This document shows positions 43,188 through 52,082 of a stretch of 64,000 nt of DNA, piece after piece (the stretch's first letter is position 1; each line of letters starts with the position of its first letter). The stretch is from Bartonella sp. HY038. GTDB lineage: Bacteria > Pseudomonadota > Alphaproteobacteria > Rhizobiales > Rhizobiaceae. The position numbers and the translations under genes are program-made. The stretch spans positions 868,001 through 932,000 of the forward strand of contig NZ_CP059725.1 of the NCBI RefSeq assembly GCF_014117425.1, written 5' to 3'. The notes beneath the pieces were generated by a model. It worked only from the letters and a program-made list of their open reading frames with translations, had not been told where the DNA came from and made no database searches.

Positions 43188-44356
43188 TGGATAATTCAAA
43201 TTATGGGGCGCAAAATTTTCTCCAAAAAGATAATCTTGCTGCTTTGGTCTTGGATGCTGTTTCTCATCCTGTAGTAATGGTCGCCAGTGACGGATTGATT
43301 TGCTATGCCAATAACGATGCAGAGCAGTTTTTAAAAACAAGTGCAAGCACTTTAGCTAAAAGTCGTTTGGCGCAATTCTTACCCTTTGGTAGTCCACTTT
43401 TAACCTTGGTTGATCAAGTGCGGCAGACCAAAATTCCAATTACTGAATATCGGGTTGATATTTCTTCGCCCAAGCTTGGGCGCGATAAATTGGTTGACGT
43501 ATTTGTGCATCCTGTATTTGAGCCGCAAGGGGCCGTGGTTATTCTATTTCAAGAAAAATCGCGAGCCGAAAAACTTGATAAGCAAATGACCCATCGCGGC
43601 GCTGCGCGTTCTGTCACCAGTCTTGCATCAATGCTTGCTCATGAAATTAAAAATCCATTATCAGGTATTCGTGGGGCAGCTCAATTGCTAGAAGCGGTGG
43701 TGGGCGATGAGGATCGCTCGCTTGCCCGTTTGATTCAAGACGAAACAGACCGTATTGTCGCGCTGGTTGATCGTATGGAGGTATTTTCCGATGATCGCCC
43801 CATTGAGCGTTTTCCGGTCAATATTCATCTTGTTTTAAGTCATGTAAAAGCCATTGCTAAAAGTGGCTTTGCGCGCAATATCCAAATTGTTGAGCATTAT
43901 GACCCATCCTTGCCGCCGGTCTTTGCTAATCGTGATCAACTTATCCAGATTTTTTTAAATTTGGTCAAAAATGCTGCGGAAGCATTGCAAGGACGTGAAG
44001 ATGGCGTAATTACACTTTCCACAGCCTATCGTACTGGTATTCGCTTAAAAGTGCAGGGACATAAGATTGCTTTACCGATGGAATTTTGCGTGGAAGATAA
44101 TGGTCCTGGTGTATCTGAAGATATTATGCCACATCTTTTTGATCCTTTTATTACCAGTAAGGTGAATGGCTCCGGCCTTGGTCTTGCTCTGGTTGCTAAG
44201 GTGGTTAATGATCATGGCGGGGTAATTGAATGTGATTCAGAAGTTGGGCGCACGGTGTTTCGCATTTTAATGCCAATGTGGCGACCGCAAGACGCGCAAA
44301 TTCAAAATGTAGAGGTCGAAGATGCGCAAGGTGTTAAGCAGGAGATTGGGATATGA
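43187..44356 (+). CDS. ntrB: Nitrogen regulation sensor histidine kinase NtrB
   Basis: A 389-residue cytoplasmic histidine kinase that phosphorylates NtrC under nitrogen limitation. The PAS domain is at about 20-125 ([20 protein letters not shown]), the H-box is [20 protein letters not shown] with the phosphorylated His, the N-box is [10 protein letters not shown], and G-boxes are [10 protein letters not shown] and [17 protein letters not shown]. No membrane segment is present, as expected. Control through GlnB/PII is known in the family. The last bases overlap the ntrC start by 4 (ATGA). Confidence 0.95.
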   Translation: MDNSNYGAQNFLQKDNLAALVLDAVSHPVVMVASDGLICYANNDAEQFLKTSASTLAKSRLAQFLPFGSPLLTLVDQVRQTKIPITEYRVDISSPKLGRDKLVDVFVHPVFEPQGAVVILFQEKSRAEKLDKQMTHRGAARSVTSLASMLAHEIKNPLSGIRGAAQLLEAVVGDEDRSLARLIQDETDRIVALVDRMEVFSDDRPIERFPVNIHLVLSHVKAIAKSGFARNIQIVEHYDPSLPPVFANRDQLIQIFLNLVKNAAEALQGREDGVITLSTAYRTGIRLKVQGHKIALPMEFCVEDNGPGVSEDIMPHLFDPFITSKVNGSGLGLALVAKVVNDHGGVIECDSEVGRTVFRILMPMWRPQDAQIQNVEVEDAQGVKQEIGI

Positions 44357-45813
44357 GTAAGGGAACAATTCTAGTCGCTGATGATGATGCAGCTATTCGT
44401 ACCGTATTAAATCAGGCCTTATCACGTGCTGGATATGATGTAAAAGTAAGCCCCAATGCTGCAACCCTTTGGCGGTGGATTGCTGCAGGAGAGGGGGATC
44501 TTGTTGTCACTGATGTTGTTATGCCTGATGAAAATGCTTTTGATTTTTTACCGCGTATCAAAAAAATCCGCCCCGAAATGCCAATTATTGTTATGAGTGC
44601 CCAAAATACCTTTATGACGGCTATAAAAGCATCAGAAGCAGGGGCTTATGATTATCTACCCAAGCCTTTTGACTTAAGTGAACTTATTGCTATTGTTGGC
44701 CGCGCTATGGCAGAGCCAAAAAAACAAGCTGATGCAGCAAAAAATGATGATGTGGGCGATACTATGCCATTGGTTGGGCGTTCACCAGCCATGCAAGATA
44801 TTTATCGCATTCTTGCGCGTATGATGCAGACAGATCTTACCATTATGATTACTGGTGAATCTGGCACCGGTAAGGAATTAGTTGCACGTGCTTTGCACGA
44901 ATATGGTCGCCGCAAAAAAGGTCCATTTGTTGCAATCAATATGGCGGCAATTCCAAAAGATCTGATTGAATCTGAACTTTTTGGCCATGAGAAAGGCGCA
45001 TTTACAGGTGCACAAACCCGTTCAAGCGGTCGGTTTGAGCAAGCTGATGGCGGAACGCTTTTTTTGGACGAAATTGGTGATATGCCAATGGATGCGCAAA
45101 CTCGCCTTTTACGTGTTTTACAGCAAGGCGAATATATGACAGTTGGTGGTCGTACGCCAATTAAAACCGATGTGCGTATTGTCGCTGCCACCAATAAGGA
45201 TTTGCGTTTGTTAATTAATCAAGGGCTATTTCGCGAAGATCTTTATTATCGCTTGAATGTTGTTCCCTTGCGTTTGCCTGCCCTTCGTGAGCGGGCGGAA
45301 GATATTCCCGATCTTGTGCGGCATTTTTTCAAAAATGCGGCTGAAGATGGTTTGCCGGTTAAGTATATCACCAGCGAGGGATTGGACCTCATGCGCAGTT
45401 ATAGCTGGCCGGGCAATGTAAGAGAGCTTGAAAATTTAGTGCGCCGTTTAGCCGCTTTATACCCCCAAGAAGCTATCAATGCCGATGTGATCGAAGCGGA
45501 GATAAAGCCTGATCGCCAAAAAGATGCTATGGTTGGCGCAGATAGCGCTGTGCTTGAAACAATATCAATTGCGCAAGCTGTCGAATTTAATATGCAACGC
45601 TATTTTGCCTCTTTTGGTAATGATTTGCCACCGGAAGGTGTTTACCATCGCGTATTGGCCGAGATGGAATATCCATTAATTTTGGCTTGCCTCACTGCAA
45701 CGCGCGGTAATCAGATTAAAGCAGCTGAATTATTGGGGCTTAACCGTAATACTTTGCGCAAGAAAATACGGGATCTTGGTGTGAATATTTATCGCGGCAT
45801 GAACGGCAATTAA
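44353..45813 (+). CDS. ntrC: Nitrogen regulation response regulator NtrC
   Basis: A 486-residue sigma-54-dependent activator. The receiver domain carries ADDDAA, the phosphorylated Asp in [10 protein letters not shown] and the K of YLPKPFDL; the AAA+ domain has Walker A GESGTGKE, the sigma-54-contact loop GAFTGAQ and Walker [13 protein letters not shown]; the C-terminal Fis-type helix-turn-helix is [20 protein letters not shown]. In related genomes ntrY and ntrX follow directly; here an AT-rich gap and then tuf follow instead. No sigma-54 promoter was found in the window. Confidence 0.95.
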   Translation: MSKGTILVADDDAAIRTVLNQALSRAGYDVKVSPNAATLWRWIAAGEGDLVVTDVVMPDENAFDFLPRIKKIRPEMPIIVMSAQNTFMTAIKASEAGAYDYLPKPFDLSELIAIVGRAMAEPKKQADAAKNDDVGDTMPLVGRSPAMQDIYRILARMMQTDLTIMITGESGTGKELVARALHEYGRRKKGPFVAINMAAIPKDLIESELFGHEKGAFTGAQTRSSGRFEQADGGTLFLDEIGDMPMDAQTRLLRVLQQGEYMTVGGRTPIKTDVRIVAATNKDLRLLINQGLFREDLYYRLNVVPLRLPALRERAEDIPDLVRHFFKNAAEDGLPVKYITSEGLDLMRSYSWPGNVRELENLVRRLAALYPQEAINADVIEAEIKPDRQKDAMVGADSAVLETISIAQAVEFNMQRYFASFGNDLPPEGVYHRVLAEMEYPLILACLTATRGNQIKAAELLGLNRNTLRKKIRDLGVNIYRGMNGN

Positions 45814-46190
45814 AATAATCTAAATTTCTGCTAAATTAGTACAACTTGCATATTACGGGAGTTGTCTGTTTAAGTTTATGTTTTAATTAACTTTTTTGTG
45901 ATGGTGCAATTGTGGGGAGGTTTCTAATTCATTTTAGCGCAAATATGTTGAAGTAATGCGAGCTGCAGGAGTTAAGATTTTTTCTTGTCAATTGAAAATT
46001 AATATGTATATAGGTTGGCATTATTGGTGGACTTACGTGCTTTGGCAGGATAAATCCATCATAGTTCAATCGCTTTTACCCTTTAGGTTAAGCTATTGAA
46101 TAATCAGATGGCCGAACTTATATCATGGTTTGGTAGTGTTTGAAAGTTCACCCACTAGTGGGTGCTAACGAGATTGAGAGATCAACGGCG
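45814..46190. other. Intergenic region upstream of tuf
   Basis: No gene is supported between ntrC and tuf. The region holds a good sigma-70-like promoter (see separate entry) and the tuf untranslated leader of about 170 bases. No terminator is obvious after ntrC. Confidence 0.6.
45985..46012 (+). promoter_or_regulatory. Probable promoter of tuf
   Basis: TTGTCA (45985-45990) and TATATA (46007-46012) are separated by 16 bases, a reasonable housekeeping sigma promoter about 180 bases before the tuf start. It is read by eye only. Confidence 0.45.
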
Positions 46191-47366
46191 ATGGCTAAGA
46201 GCAAATTTGAACGTAATAAGCCGCATGTTAATATCGGCACAATTGGTCACGTTGACCATGGTAAAACCAGTTTGACAGCTGCGATCACCAAGTATTTTGG
46301 TGAGTTTCGCGCTTATGACCAGATTGATGCTGCACCTGAAGAAAAGGCACGCGGTATCACCATTTCAACTGCACACGTAGAGTATGAGACAGAAAACCGT
46401 CACTATGCTCACGTTGACTGCCCAGGCCACGCTGACTATGTTAAGAACATGATCACCGGTGCGGCTCAGATGGATGGTGCTATTCTTGTTGTTTCTGCAG
46501 CAGATGGTCCAATGCCACAGACCCGCGAGCACATTCTTCTTGCTCGTCAGGTTGGTGTTCCTGCAATCGTGGTTTTCCTTAATAAGGTTGATCAGGTTGA
46601 TGATGAAGAGCTTCTTGAGCTCGTTGAATTGGAAGTTCGTGAGCTTCTTTCAAAATATGATTTCCCAGGCGATGAAATTCCTATCGTTAAGGGTTCAGCT
46701 CTTGCAGCGCTTGAAGACAGCAATAAGACCATTGGTGAAGACGCAATCCGTCTTCTCATGAGCGAAGTTGATGCTTATATTCCAACTCCAGAGCGTCCAA
46801 TCGATCAGCCTTTCTTGATGCCAATTGAAGACGTGTTCTCAATTTCAGGTCGTGGTACTGTTGTAACTGGCCGTGTTGAGCGTGGTATTGTTAAGGTTGG
46901 TGAAGAAGTTGAAATCATTGGTATTCGTCCAACTTCAAAAACCACTGTTACTGGCGTTGAAATGTTCCGCAAGCTTCTTGATCAAGGTTTGGCTGGCGAT
47001 AACATTGGTGCGTTGCTTCGCGGTGTTGATCGTGAAGGTATCGAGCGTGGTCAGATCTTGGCAAAGCCAGGTTCAGTAACACCTCATACAAAATTCCAAG
47101 CTGAGGCTTACATCTTGACGAAGGAAGAAGGCGGTCGCCATACTCCATTCTTCACAAATTATCGTCCTCAGTTCTATTTCCGTACAACAGACGTGACAGG
47201 TATTGTTACGCTTCCTGAAGGTACAGAAATGGTTATGCCTGGTGATAATATTTCTGTGAATGTAGCTTTGATCGTTCCAATCGCAATGGAAGAGAAGCTC
47301 CGCTTCGCTATTCGTGAAGGTGGTCGTACCGTTGGTGCGGGCGTTGTAGCGAAAATCATTGAATAG
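46191..47366 (+). CDS. tuf: Elongation factor Tu
   Basis: A 391-residue EF-Tu, the GTPase that carries aminoacyl-tRNA to the ribosome. G motifs are GHVDHGKT (G1), ARGITIS (G2), DCPGHADY (G3), NKVD (G4) and GSAL (G5); domains 2 and 3 follow, ending in [14 protein letters not shown]. The ATG at 46191 is the conserved start ([14 protein letters not shown]); the longer frame upstream is untranslated leader. Codon use is more GC-rich and biased than neighbours, as expected for a highly expressed gene. tRNA-Trp follows 80 bases later; fusA is not adjacent, so this is the copy next to secE. Confidence 0.98.
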   Translation: MAKSKFERNKPHVNIGTIGHVDHGKTSLTAAITKYFGEFRAYDQIDAAPEEKARGITISTAHVEYETENRHYAHVDCPGHADYVKNMITGAAQMDGAILVVSAADGPMPQTREHILLARQVGVPAIVVFLNKVDQVDDEELLELVELEVRELLSKYDFPGDEIPIVKGSALAALEDSNKTIGEDAIRLLMSEVDAYIPTPERPIDQPFLMPIEDVFSISGRGTVVTGRVERGIVKVGEEVEIIGIRPTSKTTVTGVEMFRKLLDQGLAGDNIGALLRGVDREGIERGQILAKPGSVTPHTKFQAEAYILTKEEGGRHTPFFTNYRPQFYFRTTDVTGIVTLPEGTEMVMPGDNISVNVALIVPIAMEEKLRFAIREGGRTVGAGVVAKIIE

Positions 47367-47446
47367 TTAAAAAAACATTTGCTATGTGGAGAGAATCAAG
47401 TTATTGACCTCCACACAGTTTACAGGTTGGATCATTTAGTGATCAT

Positions 47447-47522
47447 AGGGGTATAGCTCAGTTGGTAGAGCGACGGTCTCCAAAACCGTAGGCCGCGGGT
47501 TCGAACCCTGCTGCCCCTGCCA
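47447..47522 (+). tRNA. trnW: tRNA-Trp (anticodon CCA)
   Basis: A 76-base cloverleaf with CCA encoded. The acceptor arms AGGGGTA and TGCCCCT pair, the anticodon stem-loop reads ACGGTCTCCAAAACCGT (anticodon CCA), and the T-loop is GGTTCGAACCC. It lies between tuf and secE as in most alphaproteobacteria. Confidence 0.97.
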
Positions 47523-47525
47523 GAT

Positions 47526-47556
47526 AAGCCCAGACATTTTGTCTGGGCTTTTTTTT
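47526..47556 (+). terminator. Strong terminator after tRNA-Trp
   Basis: An 11-bp perfect stem AAGCCCAGACA/TGTCTGGGCTT with TTT loop is followed by a run of T (eight in all). It ends the tuf-tRNA-Trp transcript, so secE-nusG must have its own promoter. Confidence 0.95.
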
Positions 47557-48176
47557 AAACTAATTTTTAGTTTCTTCTTTGAGGTCAATCTCTAAGGTGT
47601 TGCTGATAGTTTTTCCAGTTAGATATTTATTAATGGTCTGCATGTCTAAATTCCAGTTTGGCTATAATTGCTGTATCAAAAACGTAAAATAGGTTTGGGG
47701 CTTTTCGTTACTGTTTACTTTAGTTAGCGATAGCAGTTTCTAACGCTTATAGTTTAGGCTTGTTGCTTTTGAGTTTGGTTGGTTTAATGATAGGTGGAAC
47801 TAGATTTATTGTCTTCACTATGTTTTGGAGCCGTAACAATCTTTCAATGGCGCCGACATTAAATGACTTGATTTATCTAGTATTGAAGATTAATGGCAAT
47901 AAAATTTATAATTTGCGCTAATAAAATGGTGTCTGCTTTGTGCGGTCTGCATGGAGAAAAATTAATACAATTGTGCTTAGTTTCGATGAATTACGTTTTT
48001 TTCTTGCAATTTCTGAAGTTTTAATTATTATATCGCCAATGTTCGGGCGCGTAAGGCTGTTTGGCTTTTCGCGTCTTAAATCTATATAGCAGATATTTTT
48101 TGAATGTGCTGTTAGGTTTACCGATTCGTATTTAATTTGGTTTTTTCTAAGTCTCTTTTATTGAGTAGGGCTATAA
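47557..48176. other. Long intergenic region before secE
   Basis: These 620 bases hold no supported gene. Since a strong terminator precedes it, the promoter of secE-nusG must lie here; TTGCAA (48004) with ATTATA 17 bases later is a possible but weak match. The gap is long for this normally compact locus. Confidence 0.5.
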
Positions 48177-48401
48177 ATGGCATCTAAGACAAACCCTATC
48201 ACTTTTTTTAAGCAAGTTCGGGCTGAAATTGCTAAAGTGACCTGGCCAAGTCGTCGTGAGACAGTTATTTCTACCGTCATGGTTTTGGTGATGGTTGTTG
48301 TGGCTTCACTGTTCTTTTTGTTGGCTGATTTTCTAATGTCAAATGGTGTAAGTCTAGGTGTGCGCTTCATTAGTGATTTGATTAAGTCTTTTATGGGTTG
48401 A
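48177..48401 (+). CDS. secE: Preprotein translocase subunit SecE
   Basis: A 74-residue single-helix SecE, an essential part of the SecYEG channel. The conserved amphipathic part is FFKQVRAEIAKVTWPSRRET and the membrane helix is VLVMVVVASLFFLLADFL. It is the short alphaproteobacterial type with one membrane span. GAGTAGG lies 8 bases before the ATG. nusG follows after 12 bases. Confidence 0.95.
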   Translation: MASKTNPITFFKQVRAEIAKVTWPSRRETVISTVMVLVMVVVASLFFLLADFLMSNGVSLGVRFISDLIKSFMG

Positions 48402-48413
48402 TGGTGAGGTTCT

Positions 48414-48950
48414 ATGGCTGTTGCAGCGCGTTGGTATATTGTTCAGGCTTATTCAAATTTTGAGAAGAAAGTCGCCGAAGCAATTCAAAAAGAGGCGGAG
48501 CTTAAAGGCTTAACGCATCTTGTGGAGAATATTACTGTTCCCGCAGAAAAGATTGTTGAAATTCGTCGTGGGCGCAAAGTTGAGTCAGAACGCAAATTTT
48601 TTCCTGGTTATGTTCTTATTCGTGCGCATTTGACTGATGATCTTTTTCATTTGATTAAAAATACGCCTCGGGTAACTGGGTTTTTAGGGTCGGATTCACG
48701 GCCTGTTCCGATTTCAGATCGTGAAGCTGATCAAATTTTGACGCAGGTTCAAGAACGAGTTGAAAAGCCAAAGTCAGCCTTGCGCTTTGAAGTGGGTGAG
48801 CAGGTTCGCGTTTCTGATGGTCCTTTCGCTTCATTTAATGGTATTGTTCAAGAAGTTGAGGAAGAGCGTTCACGCTTAAAGGTTGAAGTGTCGATTTTTG
48901 GTCGTGCAACCCCTGTCGAGCTTGAATATGATCAGGTTGAAAAGCTTTAA
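48414..48950 (+). CDS. nusG: Transcription termination/antitermination factor NusG
   Basis: A 178-residue NusG, which binds RNA polymerase and links it to Rho or the ribosome. The NGN domain begins ARWYIVQAYSNFEKKVAEAI and has RKFFPGYVLIRAHLTDD; the KOW domain contains EVGEQVRVSDGPFASFNGIV and the end is RATPVELEYDQVEKL. GGTGAGG is upstream. It shares a transcript with secE; a hairpin lies between it and rplK. Confidence 0.96.
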   Translation: MAVAARWYIVQAYSNFEKKVAEAIQKEAELKGLTHLVENITVPAEKIVEIRRGRKVESERKFFPGYVLIRAHLTDDLFHLIKNTPRVTGFLGSDSRPVPISDREADQILTQVQERVEKPKSALRFEVGEQVRVSDGPFASFNGIVQEVEEERSRLKVEVSIFGRATPVELEYDQVEKL

Positions 48951-49151
48951 GTTTTAGTAAGGCTATTGAAGAATCGCTCGAAAGGGTGGTAAAGCGCGTG
49001 AGCGTTTTAATTTAAACGCAATTTTGCGTTTTGGGCGGAAGAAAGAAAATGCTTTAGCCGGCATTTTGTTTTGTACCGCCAACTGCGTGCCGAATGATTT
49101 CGGTTTTGGTTCCGTTAGATACGGATAATTTTATATAAAGGCAGATGTAGT
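48951..49151 (+). promoter_or_regulatory. rplK leader region with hairpin
   Basis: This 201-base gap holds the perfect stem AAACGCAA-TT-TTGCGTTT (49014-49031) followed by GGGCGG. The L11-L1 transcript is known in other bacteria to be autoregulated by L1 binding to its leader, so an L1 site may lie here; none could be recognised by eye. Confidence 0.4.
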
Positions 49152-49583
49152 ATGGCTAAAAAAGTAGCAGGCCAGCTCAAGTTGCAGGTGCCAGCAGGTT
49201 CGGCGAATCCTTCGCCGCCAATCGGTCCAGCTCTTGGTCAGCGTGGTATTAATATTATGGAATTCTGTAAGGCGTTTAACGCGTCCACACAGGATATGGA
49301 AAAGGGTTCACCTATTCCTGTTTTGATTACTTATTATCAAGATAAGTCTTTCACATTCGTATTGAAGACTCCTCCAGTTAGCTATTTCATCAAGAAAGAA
49401 GCTAATTTGAAGTCTGGTTCAAAAGAGCCAGGTAAGATTTCTGCAGGTACGATTAGTCGCGATAAGGTTCGTGTTATTGCTGAGGCCAAAATGAAAGACC
49501 TCAATGCAAATGATATCGAAGCAGCGATGCGTATGGTTGAAGGTTCCGCCCGTTCAATGGGTATTGAAGTGGTGGGTTCATAA
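49152..49583 (+). CDS. rplK: 50S ribosomal protein L11
   Basis: A 143-residue L11, part of the GTPase-associated centre. [20 protein letters not shown] is the conserved start, with FCKAFNAST and [15 protein letters not shown]; the C-terminal RNA-binding domain ends in [14 protein letters not shown]. Its stop is one base before the rplA ATG. Confidence 0.97.
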   Translation: MAKKVAGQLKLQVPAGSANPSPPIGPALGQRGINIMEFCKAFNASTQDMEKGSPIPVLITYYQDKSFTFVLKTPPVSYFIKKEANLKSGSKEPGKISAGTISRDKVRVIAEAKMKDLNANDIEAAMRMVEGSARSMGIEVVGS

Positions 49584-49584
49584 G

Positions 49585-50286
49585 ATGGCCAAGATTTCAA
49601 AAAGAATGAAAAAAATCCGTGAGGGTTTAAATACAGATAAGCTTTTTGCGCTTAACGAAGCTATTGCTCTTGTTCGCGAACGTGCTGTTGCTAAATTCGA
49701 CGAAACAATTGAAGTTTCGATGAATCTTGGTGTTGATCCTCGCCATGCTGACCAAATGGTTCGCGGTGTGGTTAACTTGCCAAATGGTACTGGCCGTACA
49801 GTTCGCGTTGCTGTATTTGCTCGTGGCGATAAGGCTGAAGAAGCAAAAGCTGCTGGTGCAGATATTGTTGGTGCAGAAGATCTTTATGAAGCAATTAATG
49901 CTGGTAATATTGATTTTGACCGTTGTATCGCAACTCCTGACATGATGCCACTCGTTGGCCGTCTTGGTAAGGTGCTTGGACCACGTGGTATGATGCCAAA
50001 TCCAAAAGTTGGTACGGTTACTCCAGATGTCGCTGGTGCAGTTAAAGCATCAAAGGGCGGCGCTGTTGAATTCCGTGTTGAAAAAGCTGGTATTGTTCAT
50101 GCTGGTATTGGTAAAGCATCTTTTGGTGATCAAAAAATCGCTGAAAACATTCTTGCTTTTGCTGATGCGGTTATTAAAGCAAAGCCTGCAGGTTCTAAGG
50201 GTGAATATGTGAAGCGTGTTGCTGTTTCATCAACCATGGGCGTTGGTGTAAAGGTAGATCCAGCTTCGGTTCGTCCAGCTCAATAA
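49585..50286 (+). CDS. rplA: 50S ribosomal protein L1
   Basis: A 233-residue L1, which forms the L1 stalk and autoregulates its operon in well-studied bacteria. The ATG at 49585 gives the conserved start [14 protein letters not shown]; an upstream in-frame extension overlaps rplK in another frame and is not used. [20 protein letters not shown] and [14 protein letters not shown] are the family signature. A terminator follows 22 bases after the stop. Confidence 0.97.
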   Translation: MAKISKRMKKIREGLNTDKLFALNEAIALVRERAVAKFDETIEVSMNLGVDPRHADQMVRGVVNLPNGTGRTVRVAVFARGDKAEEAKAAGADIVGAEDLYEAINAGNIDFDRCIATPDMMPLVGRLGKVLGPRGMMPNPKVGTVTPDVAGAVKASKGGAVEFRVEKAGIVHAGIGKASFGDQKIAENILAFADAVIKAKPAGSKGEYVKRVAVSSTMGVGVKVDPASVRPAQ

Positions 50287-50308
50287 TATTTACGTTATTT
50301 TAATAAAT

Positions 50309-50347
50309 GCGCTCGGGGACTTAATTGTTTCCGGGTGCTTTTTTTAT
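50309..50347 (+). terminator. Terminator after rplA
   Basis: GCGCTCGGGGAC pairs with GTTTCCGGGTGC (with G-T pairs) around a 6-base loop, then seven T follow. It ends the rplK-rplA transcript. Confidence 0.85.
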
Positions 50348-50857
50348 AGAATTTTTTTACTTTGCAAAATCCCAAGCTTGAAATTTTCTTGGTGTGACAT
50401 AAGTCATTTTATAAGTATGTCTTTTTTAACTAAAGGCGTTATATAGTTTGCATAGGGTGTCGATATTGGTTCATTGTAATTATTTTAATGAATTTATAAC
50501 CTTATGCTTGCAATTTAGTTGTGAAAGTTATACATGCGAAATGTTGATCGCCTGATTTTTAGAATCAGGAGGTCTTTTTTGCTAGATGCAAAATACCGGA
50601 AATATTCCGGAACATCCTGTCCGAGATTGCGGGTGGTGTAAGATTTTTCTTATATCTTAATCTGTGAAGCCTGCATGAGACTGGGTTAGTAGAGCTTTTT
50701 AATGGATTTTTCTAATTGGAAAGTTTGAACCAGAGTTGCCTTTGATTGTGTATGCATGAAGAAGGGGACAGGATCCTCGATAGTCACGTGATTATCATGT
50801 GGCAAAGGCAACCCGATGGATTTGCAAAGGTGCAAGTCCGTTAATTGGAGAGAGACA
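50348..50857 (+). promoter_or_regulatory. rplJ promoter and L10 leader region
   Basis: This 510-base gap contains several hairpins: CCTGATT-TTTAG-AATCAGG with a following T6 (50551-50580), CCGGAA-ATA-TTCCGG (50596-50610) and CACGTG-ATTAT-CATGTG (about 50784-50800). The stretch from roughly 50750 to the start, with GGGGACAGGATCCTC and TGCAAAGGTGCAAG, resembles the L10(L12)4-binding leader known to autoregulate rplJL. The first hairpin with T6 could be an attenuator. Confidence 0.55.
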
Positions 50858-51376
50858 GTGGAAAAAGCGGAAAAACGCGAATTTGTCACATGGCTCAATG
50901 GGACCTTTAATGAGTCCGGTTCTGTCGTTGTGGCCCACTATTCCGGTCTCACTGTTGCGCAGATTAATGATCTTCGTACGAAGATGCGCGCAGCAGGTGG
51001 TTCCGTTAAAGTCGCGAAAAACCGCCTTGCCAAAATCGCTCTTCAGGGCACTGAATCAGAAGCTATTGCTAGTTTGTTCACCGGACAAACTGTTATTGCT
51101 TATGCTGCTGATCCAATTACAGCACCAAAAGTTGCTGTAGATTTTGCTAAAACGAATGCCAAATTGGTTATTCTTGGTGGTGCAATGGGTGCGACTGCCC
51201 TCGATGCTGATGGTGTGAAGTCTTTGGCTTCCTTGCCTTCACTCGACGAGCTTCGTGGCAAGTTGGTTGGTATGATTTCAACCCCAGCTACACGTATCGC
51301 ATTGGTCACTCAGGCGCCTGCAGGTCAACTTGCTCGCGTTGTTGGTGCATATGCTCGGAAGAACGAGGCGGCTTAA
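50858..51376 (+). CDS. rplJ: 50S ribosomal protein L10
   Basis: A 172-residue L10, which holds L7/L12 dimers on the ribosome stalk and represses its own translation. The GTG at 50858 gives the conserved start [20 protein letters not shown] and has GGAGAGAG 3-10 bases before it; the longer frame from 50816 runs through the leader and is not conserved. [19 protein letters not shown] is typical. rplL follows after 53 bases. Confidence 0.96.
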   Translation: MEKAEKREFVTWLNGTFNESGSVVVAHYSGLTVAQINDLRTKMRAAGGSVKVAKNRLAKIALQGTESEAIASLFTGQTVIAYAADPITAPKVAVDFAKTNAKLVILGGAMGATALDADGVKSLASLPSLDELRGKLVGMISTPATRIALVTQAPAGQLARVVGAYARKNEAA

Positions 51377-51429
51377 GGCCGTTTCTCGCTGTCAATAGTT
51401 CAAATCTTTTAATTAGTTAGGAATATAAT

Positions 51430-51801
51430 ATGGCTGATCTCGCAAAGATCGTTGAAGAACTTTCAGCATTGACTGTTATGGAAGCTGCTGAGCTTTCAAA
51501 GATGCTTGAAGAAAAGTGGGGCGTTTCTGCTGCTGCTCCTGTAGCTGTAGCTGCTGCTGCTGGTCCTGCAGCTGCTGCTGAAGAAGAAAAGACAGAATTC
51601 GACGTAATTCTTGTTGATGGTGGCGCACAGAAAATTAACGTTATTAAAGAAGTTCGCGGTCTTACCGGTCTTGGTCTTAAAGAAGCGAAAGACCTCGTTG
51701 ACGGTGCTCCTAAGCCTGTTAAAGAAGGTGTTTCTAAAGACGAAGCTGAAAAAGTTAAAGCTACTCTTGAAGCAGCTGGCGCTAAGGTTGAGCTTAAGTA
51801 A
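51430..51801 (+). CDS. rplL: 50S ribosomal protein L7/L12
   Basis: A 123-residue L7/L12 stalk protein. The N-terminal dimerisation domain is [20 protein letters not shown], the hinge is an Ala-rich stretch near residues 37-52, and the C-terminal domain has [20 protein letters not shown], which recruits GTPase factors. Codon use is strongly biased as expected for a very abundant protein. Confidence 0.97.
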   Translation: MADLAKIVEELSALTVMEAAELSKMLEEKWGVSAAAPVAVAAAAGPAAAAEEEKTEFDVILVDGGAQKINVIKEVRGLTGLGLKEAKDLVDGAPKPVKEGVSKDEAEKVKATLEAAGAKVELK

Positions 51802-51811
51802 TATATTTATT

Positions 51812-51900
51812 CCGGCGGGGAAACTCGCCGGTTTAATTTAAGTTGGAACGAACCCTTTTCCTGACAGTTCGGTGGCTGTCAGGAAACGGGTTTAACCCGT
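51812..51900 (+). terminator. Hairpin pair in the rplL-rpoB gap (attenuator/processing site)
   Basis: Hairpin 1 (51812-51831): CCGGCG paired with CGCCGG, extendable to a GAAA tetraloop, followed by TTTAATTTA. Hairpin 2 (51857-51886): TTTCCTGACAG/CTGTCAGGAAA with an 8-base loop; next to it ACGGGTT-T-AACCCGT (51886-51900). In other bacteria this gap holds a partial terminator and RNase processing site that set the rpoB level. Function is inferred from position. Confidence 0.6.
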
Positions 51901-52082
51901 TAAAGGATCCAAATCAATTGGGCGGTAGTATTGCTTAAATTTGGATTTATATTCTGGGCATATTTTACCGGTTGAATGGGTGAAAATGCCGATCGGTATA
52001 GCACTATAATCTTGGTGATGTGGTGCAATGGAAGCAGCTCCAAAGGTGTGGCCGCCAATGGAGCAAAGATCGAGGAGCGACG

